This document shows, piece after piece, positions 8,066-19,039 of a DNA stretch of 61,824 nt. Each line of letters starts with the position of its first letter. Positions within the stretch are counted from its first letter, which is position 1. The notes below the pieces were generated by a model that saw nothing but the letters and a program-made list of their open reading frames with translations, ran no database searches and was not told the DNA's origin. The DNA comes from Herbaspirillum sp. ASV7 (lineage in GTDB: Bacteria > Pseudomonadota > Gammaproteobacteria > Burkholderiales > Burkholderiaceae_D). The stretch covers positions 1 through 61,824 of the forward strand of contig NZ_JAELUH010000030.1 of assembly GCF_016429215.1 (NCBI RefSeq). Direction: 5' to 3'. The translations under genes and the position numbers were made by a program.

Positions 8066-8095
8066 TTGACTGGAGAAAAGGGTCTTCCGTACACT
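8066..8095 (+). promoter_or_regulatory. Predicted sigma-70 promoter upstream of mltD
   Basis: TTGACT (8066-8071) and TACACT (8090-8095) are separated by 18 bp. The 338-bp gap between gloB and mltD holds nothing else recognisable. Transcription from here would give mltD a leader of about 225 nt. Confidence 0.6.
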
Positions 8096-8328
8096 CCTCC
8101 AATTCCCCACATCGGGCGCCAGCGGTTTTACGCTTTTTTACGAAGCGGCGTCCCTGACGCACCACAGCGGGGAAACCCGCAGCTTCCGACCTTGCATTAT
8201 CGTCAATACTGCGCCGTTCCGATCCTGGCGATCCGAAACGAGCCTGCAGGAGATGTCGAGCTTAGAGACAGCTCTGCAACGGAAGCGCCGCAAGCCAACT
8301 TTTGCCTCTGGCACAGGATATCGCCCAC

Positions 8329-9855
8329 ATGCAGCGTACTTTGAAGAAACTCGCCATTGCCGCCCTGTTCTGCGCTGGTACCCCGCTGTTCTGCCTCGCC
8401 AACGACATCTCGATCTACCCCGCTCCCTTCAACGCGATCAATCCTGAACTGGCCGGCAATGCCCTGCCGGGGATGAACGACATCGATATCTGGACGCGCA
8501 TCCGCAAGGGTTTCGGGATTCCCGACCTGGACAACGCCCTGGTAGAGAACCAGACCCAGTGGTACAGCTCCCGCCCGGACTACATCCAGCGCACCACGGT
8601 GCGCGCCTCGCGCTATCTGTTCCATGTGGTCCAGGAGCTGGAAAAGCGCGGCATGCCCACCGAACTGGCACTGCTGCCCTTCATCGAGTCGGCCTTCAAC
8701 CCGGAGGCGCTGTCCACCGCCAAGGCGGCCGGCATGTGGCAGTTCATTCCCTCCACCGGGCGTGACTACAACCTCAAGCAGAACATGTTTACCGACGAGC
8801 GCCGCGATGTGCTGGCCTCGACCGATGCGGCGCTGACCTACCTGCAGAAGCTCTACGGCATGTTCGGCGACTGGCAACTGGCGCTGGCGGCCTACAACTG
8901 GGGCGAAGGCTCGGTGCAGCGCGCCGTCAACCGCAACCTGGCCGCCGGCCTGCCGATCGACTTCAATACGCTGTCGGCGCAGATGCCCAACGAGACCCGC
9001 AACTACGTGCCCAAGCTGCAGGCGGTCAAGAACATCATCGCCAACCCGGCAGCCTTCGACATCGCCCTGCCCAAGGTGGACAACCAGCCCTACTTCGTCA
9101 CCATCGGCAAGACCCGCAACATCGACGTGAAGGTCGCCGCCCAGCTGGCCGAGCTGTCGCTGGATGAGTTCAAGGCCCTGAACCCGCAGTTCAACCGCCC
9201 GGTCATCATCGGCGGCGAAGATACCAAGATCCTGCTGCCGGAAAGCAATGCCGAGAAGTTCAAGACCAACATGTCCAAGTGGACGCAGGCCTTCTCGACC
9301 TGGACCGCCCACACCGTCTCCAGCGCCCGCGAGCGCATCGAGACCATCGCCAGCAAGTTCGGCACCACCCCTGAAGTGATCCGCAGCGTCAACCAGATCC
9401 CGCCGCGCATGGTCCTGAAGGCCGGCTCCACCATCCTGGTGCCCAAGACCGAGGAAACCGCCGCGCTCGATACCGACCTGACCCCGGAAATCGCCGACAA
9501 CGCCCGCCTGGCCATTGCCCCGGACGCGCCAGAGACCCGCCGCATCTATGTCAAGGCCGGCAAGCGCGACACCCTGGCTGGCATCGCCGGCCGCTATCAC
9601 GTGAGCGTGGCGCAGATCAAGGAATGGAACGGCTTGAAGCGTGACACCCTGGCCGCCGGCCAGAGCCTGCAACTGCAGGTCCCCAATGTGGCACACGGCG
9701 CGCCGACCCGTATGGCCGCGGCACACCGTGCCGCGCCGGCACGTCGCCAGGTAGCCGCCGCCAAGGCACCGGTACGCAAGGCCGCACCGGTGCGCAAGGT
9801 GGCGGCAGCCAAGCCGATCACCCTGGCCTCCGGCAACGGCGCCCGCAAGCAATAA
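8329..9855 (+). CDS. mltD: Membrane-bound lytic murein transglycosylase D
   Basis: A 508-residue cell-envelope enzyme that cleaves peptidoglycan glycan strands to 1,6-anhydro-muropeptides. A signal sequence (residues 1-24) has the C-L-A cleavage region. The SLT domain has catalytic E120 in F-I-E-S-A-F-N-P and the G-M-W-Q-F-I-P-S-T-G motif. Two LysM-like modules at about residues 320-370 and 400-450 bind glycan. The tail is Ala/Lys/Arg-rich. The ATG at 8329 is chosen because it starts the signal peptide and has AGGA upstream; an in-frame TTG lies nine codons earlier. It converges on yejF, with a terminator between. Confidence 0.93.
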   Translation: MQRTLKKLAIAALFCAGTPLFCLANDISIYPAPFNAINPELAGNALPGMNDIDIWTRIRKGFGIPDLDNALVENQTQWYSSRPDYIQRTTVRASRYLFHVVQELEKRGMPTELALLPFIESAFNPEALSTAKAAGMWQFIPSTGRDYNLKQNMFTDERRDVLASTDAALTYLQKLYGMFGDWQLALAAYNWGEGSVQRAVNRNLAAGLPIDFNTLSAQMPNETRNYVPKLQAVKNIIANPAAFDIALPKVDNQPYFVTIGKTRNIDVKVAAQLAELSLDEFKALNPQFNRPVIIGGEDTKILLPESNAEKFKTNMSKWTQAFSTWTAHTVSSARERIETIASKFGTTPEVIRSVNQIPPRMVLKAGSTILVPKTEETAALDTDLTPEIADNARLAIAPDAPETRRIYVKAGKRDTLAGIAGRYHVSVAQIKEWNGLKRDTLAAGQSLQLQVPNVAHGAPTRMAAAHRAAPARRQVAAAKAPVRKAAPVRKVAAAKPITLASGNGARKQ

Positions 9856-9968
9856 TCCGGAGGAAGCCGGAGGAGACCCAGGCGGCACGGCCGCCCATGA
9901 CAAAAACGCGCAAGCATTGCCTCAACCGCAGCTAGCACGAGAGAACAACAAGAATCGCAGCAGGACTG

Positions 9969-10010
9969 AACCCGAAGCACCGGCAGCAAACCGGTCTTCG
10001 GGTTTTTCTT
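9969..10010 (+). terminator. Rho-independent terminator after mltD
   Basis: A long stem (aacccgaag plus accgg pairing with ccggt plus cttcgggtt, one bulged base) is followed by a T-rich run at 10003-10010 on the plus strand. Confidence 0.85.
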
Positions 10011-10028
10011 TGGGGGGAAGCGGCGCGA

Positions 10029-11614
<1,586 letters not shown>

Positions 11615-11618
<4 letters not shown>

Positions 11619-12661
11619 GCCTTCTTCCTCACATCCAGGGCATTGCGCAGGGCATCGCCGATATTGGTCAACAACAGCAGCATCACGGTCAGGACCAGGA
11701 AGGTCGATAGCGCGATCCACCAGGCATCCAGGTTGTTCTTACCCTGCGACAACAGCTCACCCAGGCTGGGCGTGGACGGCGGTACGCCCAGGCCGAGGAA
11801 GTCCAGGCTGGTCAGGGCCAGGATGGACGCGCTCATGCGGAAGGGCAGGAAGGTCACCACCGTCGTCATGCTGTTGGGCAGCACATGGCGCCAGATTATC
11901 TGGCGGTTGGACAGCCCCAGCGCGCGCGCCGCCTGTACGTATTCGAGATTGCGGTTGCGCAGGAAATCGGCGCGCACGTAATCCGACAGGCTCATCCAGC
12001 CGAACAGTGACAGCAACACCAGCAGCAGCCCCAGGCTGGGCTGGAAGATCGAGGAAAAGATGATCAGCAGGTAGAGCTCCGGCATGGAGCCCCAGATTTC
12101 CAGCAGGCGCTGCGTGATCAGGTCGGTGCGCCCGGCGAAGTAGCCTTGCACGGCACCTGCGGCCACGCCCAGTACCACGCCGATGAAGGTCAGCGCCATG
12201 CCGAACAGCACCGACACCCGGAAGCCATAGAGCAGCCGGGCAAACACATCGCGTCCGCGATCATCGGTGCCCAGCCAGTTCTCACCCGAGGGCTCGGCCG
12301 GGTTGGGCAGCCTGGCGAAGTAGTTGAGCGTGTTGTAGCTGTAGCGGTTGGGCGGGTAGATGACCCAGTTGCCGTCCTTGTGGAATTGCTGCTCGATGAA
12401 GGGATCGAGATAGTCGGCCGGTGAATCGAAGTCGCCACCGAAGCTCTTGTCCGAATAATCCTGCAGCATGGGGAACATCAGCTTGCCCTGATAACTGGCC
12501 ACCAGCGGCTTGTCGTTGGAGATCAGTTCCGCGCCCAGGCTCAGCACGAACAGGATGGCAAACAGTACCAGGCTCCAGTAGCCGGTGCGGTCGGCGCAAA
12601 AGCGCAGCCAGATGCGACGGCCAGGCGAGATGGACGGGGCCAAGGAAGAGGTCATGCTCAT
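11615..12661 (-). CDS. yejE: YejE: inner-membrane permease of the Yej peptide importer
   Basis: A 348-residue permease of the oligopeptide/dipeptide ABC class. The N-terminal membrane segment is followed by a periplasmic region with the N-Y-F-A-R-L-P-N-P and G-T-D-D-R-G-R-D-V-F-A-R-L-L-Y-G segments typical of DppC-type subunits, then the permease core with its cytoplasmic ATPase-contact loop near A-A-R-A-L-G-L-S. The ATG at 12661 makes an ATGA overlap with the yejB stop; a second ATG lies two codons later. Confidence 0.93.
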
Positions 12662-13728
12662 TTCGCCAGGCTTTCGAATTGGACGCGTGGGTCGGCCCAC
12701 ACATAGCAGAGGTCGCCCAGTAGCTTGACCACCAGGCCGATGAGCGTGAAGAGGTAGAGTGTGCCCATCACCACCGGGTAGTCACGCCGGATTGCCGATT
12801 CATAGGCCAGCAAACCCATGCCATCCAGCGAGAACAGGGTCTCGATCAGGAGGCTGCCGGCAAAGAAGGAAGCGATGAAAGCCGAGGGAAAGCCGGTCAC
12901 CAGCGGGATCAGGGCGTTGCGGAAGACATGCTTGTAGAGCAGCTTGCGCTCGGAGAGTCCCTTGGCGCGCGCGGTCAACACATACTGCTTGCGGATTTCT
13001 TCGAGGAAGGTATTGCGGGTCAGCATGGTGATGACCGCAAAGGAGCCGATCACCGAGGCCGCCACCGGCAGCGTGATATGCCAGAGATAGTCGGTGAGCT
13101 TGCCCACCAGTGACAGGCTGGCCCAGTTGTCCGAGGTCAGCCCCCGTAGCGGGAACCACTGCAAGAAGCTACCGCCGGCGAACACCACCAGCAGGAACAC
13201 CCCCAGCACGAAGCCCGGGATGGAATAGCCGACCAGCACCAGGCCGGTGGTGGCGACATCGAAACGGCTGCCCTCGCGCACCGCCTTGGCGATGCCCAGC
13301 GGCACCGAGATCAGGTAGCTCAGGACGAAGGTCCACAAGCCGATGCTGATGGACACCGGCAACTTGGACTTGACCAGGGTCCAGACATCGCCATGGTGAT
13401 AGAAGCTCTTGCCCAGGTCGAAGGTGAGGAAGCCCTTGAGCATGCTCCAGAAGCGCTCCACCGGGGGCTTGTCGAAGCCGTAGAGTTTCTTGATTTCCTC
13501 GATGCGTTGTTCGTCGATGCCCTGCCGGCCCCGATAGGCCGAGGCTCCACTGGCGGCGCCAGCGCCGGAGGCTTCACCGCCGCCGCCGCGCCCTTTCATC
13601 TCCAGCATGGCCTGTTCCACCGGGCCACCCGGTACGAACTGGATCACGGCAAAGGTGATGGCGACCACGCCGAAGAGCGTGGGGATCATCAACAGCACCC
13701 GCTTCAAAATGTAGGACCAGATATTCAT
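12658..13728 (-). CDS. yejB: YejB: inner-membrane permease of the Yej peptide importer
   Basis: A 356-residue DppB-type permease that pairs with YejE. It starts M-N-I-W-S-Y-I-L-K-R, the usual YejB beginning; an ATG four codons upstream is less likely. A Gly/Ala/Ser-rich insert (G-R-G-G-G-G-E-A-S-G-A-G-A-A-S-G) near residue 45 sits before G-F-D-K-P-P-V-E-R-F, where YejB proteins vary. The ATPase-contact loop contains T-A-R-A-K-G-L-S-E. The gap to yejA is about 58 nt. Confidence 0.93.
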   Translation of the reverse strand: MNIWSYILKRVLLMIPTLFGVVAITFAVIQFVPGGPVEQAMLEMKGRGGGGEASGAGAASGASAYRGRQGIDEQRIEEIKKLYGFDKPPVERFWSMLKGFLTFDLGKSFYHHGDVWTLVKSKLPVSISIGLWTFVLSYLISVPLGIAKAVREGSRFDVATTGLVLVGYSIPGFVLGVFLLVVFAGGSFLQWFPLRGLTSDNWASLSLVGKLTDYLWHITLPVAASVIGSFAVITMLTRNTFLEEIRKQYVLTARAKGLSERKLLYKHVFRNALIPLVTGFPSAFIASFFAGSLLIETLFSLDGMGLLAYESAIRRDYPVVMGTLYLFTLIGLVVKLLGDLCYVWADPRVQFESLAK

Positions 13729-13786
13729 GACTGCAGGCATCCTCGTTCAAGACCGGCCTGGCCGGTCATCGTTGCGTGATTCATCT

Positions 13787-15613
13787 TCAACGCCCCTTCT
13801 CTTCCCACCAGGTGCTGATCACATAGGGATCGGCCTGGTAATACAACGGCGCCACCTGCGGGATGCCGAAACGGTTCTGGTAGGCGATGCGATGGGTGGA
13901 CGAATACCAGTGCGGCACCACGATGTACTTGTGCAGCAGCACCCGGTCCAGCGCCCGCGCCGCGGCGGTCAGCCGGGCCCGGGTATCGGCCGCCACCACG
14001 GCCTGCACCAGCTGGTCCACCACCGGGTCCTTCAAACCCCAGGCATTGTTGGAGCCCTTTTCATCGGCCGCCTTGGAACCGAACATGTCGAACAGTTCAT
14101 TACCCGGGCTGCTGGTATCGGGGAAGCGGATGCTGGTCATGTCGAAATCGAAATCTTCCATGCGCTTGGCCACCAGGGCGTAGTCGGCGCTGCGCTGGAC
14201 CACATCGATGCCCAGCGTGCGCAGGTTGCGCGCAAACACGCTGATGACGCGCGACATGGAGCTCTGGTCATCCAGGATCTCGAAGGACAGCGCCACGCCC
14301 TGGGCATTGCGCACGGCGCCATCGCGATAGACCCAGCCGGCCTGAGCCAGCAGTTCGCGGGCCTGGCGCAGGTTGGCACGCAGCGAGGCGGGCGGATTGG
14401 TCGAGGGCGGGATGGGTGCCGGGCCGAACACCGCCGGATCGATCTTCAGGCCCTTGGCCTGCAGCGACTTCAGCAAGGCCAGCTCGTCGCCCTGCGGCTC
14501 TCCGGTGGCGGCCAGCTGGCTGTTGTTGAAGAAGGAGTAGATGCGGGTGTACTGGCCGTAGAACAGCTGACGGTTCATCCATTCATAGTCCAGCGCCAGC
14601 CCGATGGCCTGGCGCACGCGCACATCCTTGAACTGGTCGCGCCGCAGGTTCATCACGAAACCCTGCATGCCGGCGCCATTGGAATGCTTGAATTCCTTCT
14701 TGATAATGCGGCCGTCGCGGAACTGCGGGCCGGTATAGCTGCGCGCCCAGTTCTTGGCGCTGTACTCCACCACCACGTCGAACTCGCCGGCCTTGAAGGC
14801 TTCTAGCCGCGCCAGGTCATCCTTGTAGAAACGGTAGACGATGCGCTCGAAGTTGTACATGCCACGCCGCGCCGGGACATCCTTACCCCAGTAGTCGGGA
14901 TTGCGGCGGTAGGTGATGCTGCGACCGGTGTCGTAGCTCTCGATCACGTAGGGGCCGGTGCTGATCGGCGGAGTCAGCTGGATCTGGTCGAAGGGGGTGC
15001 CCTGCGCCCATTTCCTGGAGAACACCGGTACGCTGCCCACGATCAGCGGCAGTTCATGGTTGCTGCTGGCGAAGTCGAAGCGCACCGTGGCGGCATCGAC
15101 CACCACACAGCCCTTGACGTCGGCAAAGACCGATTTGAATTGCGGCGCACCCTTGGCCAGGATGGTGTCATAGGAATACTTCACATCCTCGGCCGTGACC
15201 TTGTCGCCATTGTTGAAGCGCGCCTTGGGATTCAAGTGGAAGGTCATGGACATGCGGTCCGGCGCCAGCTTCATGTCGTCGGCCAGCAAGCCATAGACGG
15301 TCGCGACCTCGTCGGCGGAAGACACGGCCAGGGTCTCGAACATCAGCTGGTCCAGCCCGGCGGCGGCCACGCCCTTCAGGGATAGGGGATTGAACTTGTC
15401 GAAGCTGGTACGACGGTCGGGATTGGCCAGATAGAGCGTGCCGCGACGTGGCGCATCTGCATTGACGTAGTCGAAATGGGTGAAGCCGGCCGGATACTTG
15501 GGCGTGTCGTAGAGCGAAAAGGCATGCTCGGCGTGGGCCGGAGCGGCGTAGACCAGCGCGGCGGCCAGCAGGGAGGAAAGGAAAATCCGGTATGTCTTCA
15601 GGGGCTTGACCAT
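13787..15613 (-). CDS. yejA: YejA: periplasmic peptide-binding protein of the Yej importer
   Basis: A 608-residue solute-binding protein of family 5 that delivers peptides to YejBEF. An N-terminal signal sequence ends near A-P-A-H-A-E, followed by A-F-S-L-Y-D-T-P-K-Y, typical of YejA. The ATG at 15613 begins the signal peptide; the longer open frame upstream is not conserved in composition. It is the first gene of the minus-strand yejABEF operon and divergent from fabI. A TACAAT-like -10 is visible on the minus strand at 15710-15705, but no good -35 accompanies it. Confidence 0.92.
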   Translation of the reverse strand: MVKPLKTYRIFLSSLLAAALVYAAPAHAEHAFSLYDTPKYPAGFTHFDYVNADAPRRGTLYLANPDRRTSFDKFNPLSLKGVAAAGLDQLMFETLAVSSADEVATVYGLLADDMKLAPDRMSMTFHLNPKARFNNGDKVTAEDVKYSYDTILAKGAPQFKSVFADVKGCVVVDAATVRFDFASSNHELPLIVGSVPVFSRKWAQGTPFDQIQLTPPISTGPYVIESYDTGRSITYRRNPDYWGKDVPARRGMYNFERIVYRFYKDDLARLEAFKAGEFDVVVEYSAKNWARSYTGPQFRDGRIIKKEFKHSNGAGMQGFVMNLRRDQFKDVRVRQAIGLALDYEWMNRQLFYGQYTRIYSFFNNSQLAATGEPQGDELALLKSLQAKGLKIDPAVFGPAPIPPSTNPPASLRANLRQARELLAQAGWVYRDGAVRNAQGVALSFEILDDQSSMSRVISVFARNLRTLGIDVVQRSADYALVAKRMEDFDFDMTSIRFPDTSSPGNELFDMFGSKAADEKGSNNAWGLKDPVVDQLVQAVVAADTRARLTAAARALDRVLLHKYIVVPHWYSSTHRIAYQNRFGIPQVAPLYYQADPYVISTWWEEKGR

Positions 15614-15788
15614 GCGGTTGTCTGTCTGCGCTGTCGCGGGCGTTGATGTCTGGTGGCAGGCAAGTCCCGTGCCCACCGGCCTGGAAACGATTTTGTTCCG
15701 GGGCATTGTAAATAGAGGAACGATTACAGGGAAGCAATTAAAACGACTAAGCTCAGCAGGCCGCTCGCCCCCGGCCGGTGGGCAGAGG

Positions 15789-15817
15789 TTGCCGCGCCTG
15801 CCGCAAGCCCCTACAAT
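15789..15817 (+). promoter_or_regulatory. Predicted sigma-70 promoter for fabI
   Basis: TTGCCG (15789-15794) and TACAAT (15812-15817) with a 17-bp spacer lie in the 323-bp gap between yejA and fabI. Start of transcription would be near 15824, just ahead of a strong hairpin. Confidence 0.6.
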
Positions 15818-15834
15818 CCGGGTCTGTTCCAGCG

Positions 15835-15859
15835 CGAGGGCCGCACGATGCGGCCCTCG
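15835..15859 (+). promoter_or_regulatory. 11-bp hairpin in the fabI 5' leader
   Basis: A perfect 11-bp stem (cgagggccgca and tgcggccctcg) with a 3-nt loop lies about 11 nt after the predicted fabI transcription start and 78 nt before its ATG. No U-run follows, so it is not a standard terminator. It could stabilise the mRNA 5' end or be a protein-binding site. Confidence 0.55.
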
Positions 15860-15936
15860 CCATCACCATCGGCCGCACCGCGCGCCCGCCTGCCAGGCGG
15901 CAGTACGCAGGACGCGGCGGACCATACGGAGTCATC

Positions 15937-16719
15937 ATGGCATTTCTGCAAGGCAAAAAAATTCTGATCACCGGCTTGCTGTCCAACCGTTCCATCGCCT
16001 ACGGCATCGCCCAGGCGTGCAAGCGCGAAGGCGCCGAACTGGCCTTCACCTACGTCGGCGAGCGCTTCAAGGAGCGCATCACCAAGTTCGCCGAAGAGTT
16101 CGACAGCAAGCTGGTCTTCGATTGCGACGTCGGCAGCGATGAACAGATCACGGCCCTGTTCGCGGACCTGGGCAAGTCCTGGAGCCAGCTCGACGGCCTG
16201 GTGCACGCCATCGGCTTCGCTCCCGCAGAAGCCATTGCCGGCGACTTCCTGGAAGGCTTCTCGCGCGAAGGTTTCAAGATCGCCCATGACATCTCCGCCT
16301 ACAGCTTCCCGGCCATGGCCAAGGCCGCCGTGCCGCTGCTCTCGCCCAACGCCGCCCTGCTGACCCTGACCTACCTGGGTTCGGAACGCGTGGTGCCCAA
16401 CTACAACACCATGGGCCTGGCCAAGGCCTCCCTGGAAGCCTCGGTGCGTTATCTGGCCGAAGCCCTGGGCCCCAAGGGCGTGCGCGTCAACGGCGTCTCC
16501 GCCGGCCCCATCAAGACCCTGGCCGCCAGCGGCATCAAGGGCTTCGGCAAGATCCTGGGCGCCGTGGCCGCCACCGCCCCGCTGCGCCGCAACGTGACCA
16601 TCGAAGATGTCGGCAATGCCTCGGCCTTCCTGCTCTCCGACCTGGCCTCGGGCATCACCGGTGAAATCACCTATGTGGATGGCGGTTTCTCGCGGGTTGT
16701 CGGCGGCATCGCCGAGTAA
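15937..16719 (+). CDS. fabI: Enoyl-ACP reductase (NADH)
   Basis: A 260-residue short-chain-dehydrogenase-like enzyme that reduces trans-2-enoyl-ACP in the last step of each fatty acid elongation cycle. It has the FabI glycine pattern [11 protein letters not shown], the catalytic pair Y156 and K163 in Y-N-T-M-G-L-A-K, and G93 at the position known from diazaborine resistance. Numbering matches E. coli FabI, so the start at 15937 (after GGAG) is well supported. It is the target of triclosan and isoniazid-like inhibitors. Confidence 0.96.
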   Translation: MAFLQGKKILITGLLSNRSIAYGIAQACKREGAELAFTYVGERFKERITKFAEEFDSKLVFDCDVGSDEQITALFADLGKSWSQLDGLVHAIGFAPAEAIAGDFLEGFSREGFKIAHDISAYSFPAMAKAAVPLLSPNAALLTLTYLGSERVVPNYNTMGLAKASLEASVRYLAEALGPKGVRVNGVSAGPIKTLAASGIKGFGKILGAVAATAPLRRNVTIEDVGNASAFLLSDLASGITGEITYVDGGFSRVVGGIAE

Positions 16720-17109
16720 ATCCGCCCCTCCCGGCAAATAAGCCACAGTCCGTTGAAATCGGCTGGTGCTAATTTCGACGTTTTACTGTATGATTCGCCT
16801 TGTGCATCGCAATAACCGATGTACAGGCGAATCGGGCGTGAAAACTGCCCTGCAGATTTTCCAGCCGTATTCGCCCAAGCAGCTTCGCAAGCCTTACCTG
16901 TCATTACGACAAGTTCCCCGTAAAAGCCCCCCGCCCCTGGCATCCCTTGATGATGCCGTCCCGGCGCAAAGCTTTTGTGCCGAAATTTCTTTGTATTTTT
17001 CATAGTCATTTCGTTGGTTGGCGTTGCTTTTCTTCGTTCAGGCACTCGATGTCCGGCGCGCTTGCGTGCGCCCGTCTCGTGCCTGGCGTTCACATTCACG
17101 AAAGAGATT
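16720..17109 (+). promoter_or_regulatory. Long leader region upstream of the RhlE gene, with hairpin
   Basis: 390 bp without a gene separates fabI from the DEAD-box helicase. It contains a stem of at least 9 bp (gattcgcct at 16792-16800 pairing with aggcgaatc at 16825-16833), extended by gcatcg/cgatgt pairing inside. Further downstream the sequence is T-rich. DEAD-box RNA helicase mRNAs often have long regulated leaders, so this is a candidate autoregulatory or cold-responsive 5' UTR. No promoter pair could be assigned confidently. Confidence 0.45.
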
Positions 17110-18702
17110 ATGACTTTTGAAGCACTTGGCCTGAACCCTTCGATCATCAAAGCACTGACCGAGGCAGGCTATACCACCCCCACTCCGGTCCAGGAAAAAG
17201 CCATCCCCGCCGCCATCAGCGGCCAGGATCTGCTGGTGTCCTCGCAGACCGGCTCGGGCAAGACCGCAGCCTTCATGCTGCCCTCGCTGCACCAGCTGGC
17301 AGACCTGCCGCAGGCGCCGCAAGCAGCCCGCACCCCCAACCAGGAACGCCAGGCCAGCCGTGCCCGTGGCGAGCGTCCGCGTTACCAGCCGGCCCAGCCG
17401 AAGATGCTGGTGCTGACCCCGACCCGCGAACTGGCCCTGCAAGTGACCACCGCCACCGACAAGTACGGCTCCTACATGCGCCGCGTGCGTGTGGTGTCGA
17501 TCCTGGGCGGCATGCCCTACCCCAAGCAGATGCAACTGCTGTCGCGCAACCCGGAAATCCTGGTCGCCACCCCGGGTCGCCTGATCGACCACATGGAGTC
17601 GGGCAAGATCGATTTCTCGCAGCTGCAGATTCTGGTGCTGGACGAAGCCGACCGCATGCTGGACATGGGCTTCATCGACGACATCGAAAAGATCGTCGCC
17701 GCCACCCCGGCCACGCGCCAGACCATGCTGTTCTCGGCCACGCTGGACGGCGTCGTCGGCAACATGGCCAAGCGCATCACCAACAACCCGCTGACCATCC
17801 AGATCGCCAGCTCGTCGACCCGTCATGAGAACATCATGCAGCGCGTGCACTTCGTGGATGACCTGTCGCACAAGAACCGCCTGCTGGATCACCTGCTGCG
17901 CGACACCAGCATCGACCAGGCCGTGATCTTCACCGCCACCAAGCGTGACGCCGACACCATCGCCGATCGCCTGAACATCGCCGGTTTCGCTGCCGCCGCA
18001 CTGCATGGCGACATGCACCAGGGCGCCCGCAACCGCACCCTGAACAGCCTGCGCCGTGGTCAGGTGCGCATGCTGGTGGCCACCGACGTGGCCGCCCGCG
18101 GCATCGACGTGCCGGCCATCACCCACGTCTTCAACTACGACCTGCCCAAGTTCGCCGAAGACTACGTGCACCGTATCGGCCGTACCGGCCGTGCCGGTCG
18201 CAAGGGCGTGGCGATCTCGCTGGTCAATCATGCCGAAGGCATGCAGGTCAAGCGTATCGAGCGCTTCACCAAGCAGACCATTCCGGTCGACGTGGTGGAA
18301 GGTTTCGAGCCCAAGAAGTCGGCTGCTCCGCGCAGCCCGCGCAAGCCGGGTGGCTGGCGTCCGGGCGATGGCCGCAGCAACAACGGCCCGCGTTATGGCG
18401 CCGGCAACCGTGAAGGCGGCTTCGGCGGCAACCGTGAAGGCGGTGGCGGCTACGGCGGCAATCGCGAAGGTGGCTATGCCGGCAACCGCGAAGGCGGTGG
18501 TGGCTACGGTGGCAACCGCGAAGGTGGCTATGCCGGCAACCGCGAAGGCGGTGGTGGCTACGGTGGCAACCGCGAAGGCCGCAGCTTCGGCGGCAACAAG
18601 CCGGGCAACGGTCCGCGTCGCGAAGGCGGCGGTGGCGGCTACAAGGGTAACGGCGGCGGTTTCCGCGCCGACGGCCCGCGCCGCTCCTACGGCGATCGCT
18701 GA
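17110..18702 (+). CDS. rhlE: RhlE-type DEAD-box ATP-dependent RNA helicase
   Basis: A 530-residue RNA helicase acting on ribosome assembly or mRNA turnover in the cytoplasm. The Q motif region (F-E-A-L-G-L-N-P, P-T-P-V-Q), Walker A (S-Q-T-G-S-G-K-T), V-L-D-E-A-D-R-M-L-D-M-G-F, S-A-T and H-R-I-G-R-T-G-R-A-G-R motifs are all present. A basic insert rich in Arg and Gln separates motifs I and Ia. The C-terminal 130 residues are a Gly/Arg/Asn tail with repeated G-N-R-E-G-G units, likely a disordered RNA-binding tail. The ATG at 17110 starts the conserved M-T-F-E-A-L-G-L; an upstream in-frame start lies in the leader. Confidence 0.93.
   Translation: MTFEALGLNPSIIKALTEAGYTTPTPVQEKAIPAAISGQDLLVSSQTGSGKTAAFMLPSLHQLADLPQAPQAARTPNQERQASRARGERPRYQPAQPKMLVLTPTRELALQVTTATDKYGSYMRRVRVVSILGGMPYPKQMQLLSRNPEILVATPGRLIDHMESGKIDFSQLQILVLDEADRMLDMGFIDDIEKIVAATPATRQTMLFSATLDGVVGNMAKRITNNPLTIQIASSSTRHENIMQRVHFVDDLSHKNRLLDHLLRDTSIDQAVIFTATKRDADTIADRLNIAGFAAAALHGDMHQGARNRTLNSLRRGQVRMLVATDVAARGIDVPAITHVFNYDLPKFAEDYVHRIGRTGRAGRKGVAISLVNHAEGMQVKRIERFTKQTIPVDVVEGFEPKKSAAPRSPRKPGGWRPGDGRSNNGPRYGAGNREGGFGGNREGGGGYGGNREGGYAGNREGGGGYGGNREGGYAGNREGGGGYGGNREGRSFGGNKPGNGPRREGGGGGYKGNGGGFRADGPRRSYGDR
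18404..18585 (+). repeat. In-frame repeats encoding the NREGG-rich tail of RhlE
   Basis: Imperfect tandem units of about 54 bp encode N-R-E-G-G-G-G-Y-G-G-N-R-E-G-G-Y-A-G, repeated about 2.5 times, with shorter related units on each side. Copy number is likely to vary between strains. Confidence 0.85.
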
Positions 18703-18725
18703 TCTCTGACGGGCATCAAGATGTA

Positions 18726-18755
18726 AAAAAGCCGCTTCCCTGGAAGCGGCTTTTT
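18726..18755 (+). terminator. Rho-independent terminator after rhlE
   Basis: A perfect 14-bp stem (left arm 18726-18739, right arm 18742-18755) with a 2-nt centre and flanking A and T runs. It lies between the converging rhlE and DUF2442 genes and may serve both. Confidence 0.93.
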
Positions 18756-18780
18756 CTTGGGCGACAACATCGTCACCTCT

Positions 18781-19035
18781 TCATGCAAGCAACCACTGGC
18801 CATGACGCTTGATCTCGTCATGCATGGCATCCGGCGCCAGATCGAGATCACCCGGCCAGGTCACGACGCCATCGACGACATGGACCTGCCGGAACTGTTC
18901 CTGATCCCGCAGTGGCGCGAATACGCCGCGGAAGAAACTGGGCAGGAACCTGACCCCACCTACGACTCCATCGCTGAAGCGAACCTGTAAAGCATATTCG
19001 CCAGAAATACTCACTTCAACCACGTCCCATTCCAT
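18781..19035 (-). CDS. DUF2442-domain protein
   Basis: An 84-residue protein of the DUF2442 family: the strand-rich pattern V-V-E-V-S-I-S-G-E-Y-A-L-Q-V-R-F-S-D-G, then F-L-P-S-F-F-R-G-V-F-A-P-L-R-D, then V-V-D-G-V-V-T-W-P-G-D-L-D-L-A-P-D. The ATG at 19035 is preferred over a TTG seven codons upstream that would overlap the neighbour. It starts 4 nt after the DUF4160 gene. The two families commonly occur as a pair and are suspected toxin-antitoxin-like modules; the function is not established. Confidence 0.85.
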   Translation of the reverse strand: MEWDVVEVSISGEYALQVRFSDGVVGGVRFLPSFFRGVFAPLRDQEQFRQVHVVDGVVTWPGDLDLAPDAMHDEIKRHGQWLLA

Positions 19036-19039
19036 GTCA

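Noticed and set aside
18757-18990. 77-codon plus-strand frame after rhlE
   Set aside because: Antisense to the DUF2442 gene, which matches a known family and pairs with DUF4160.
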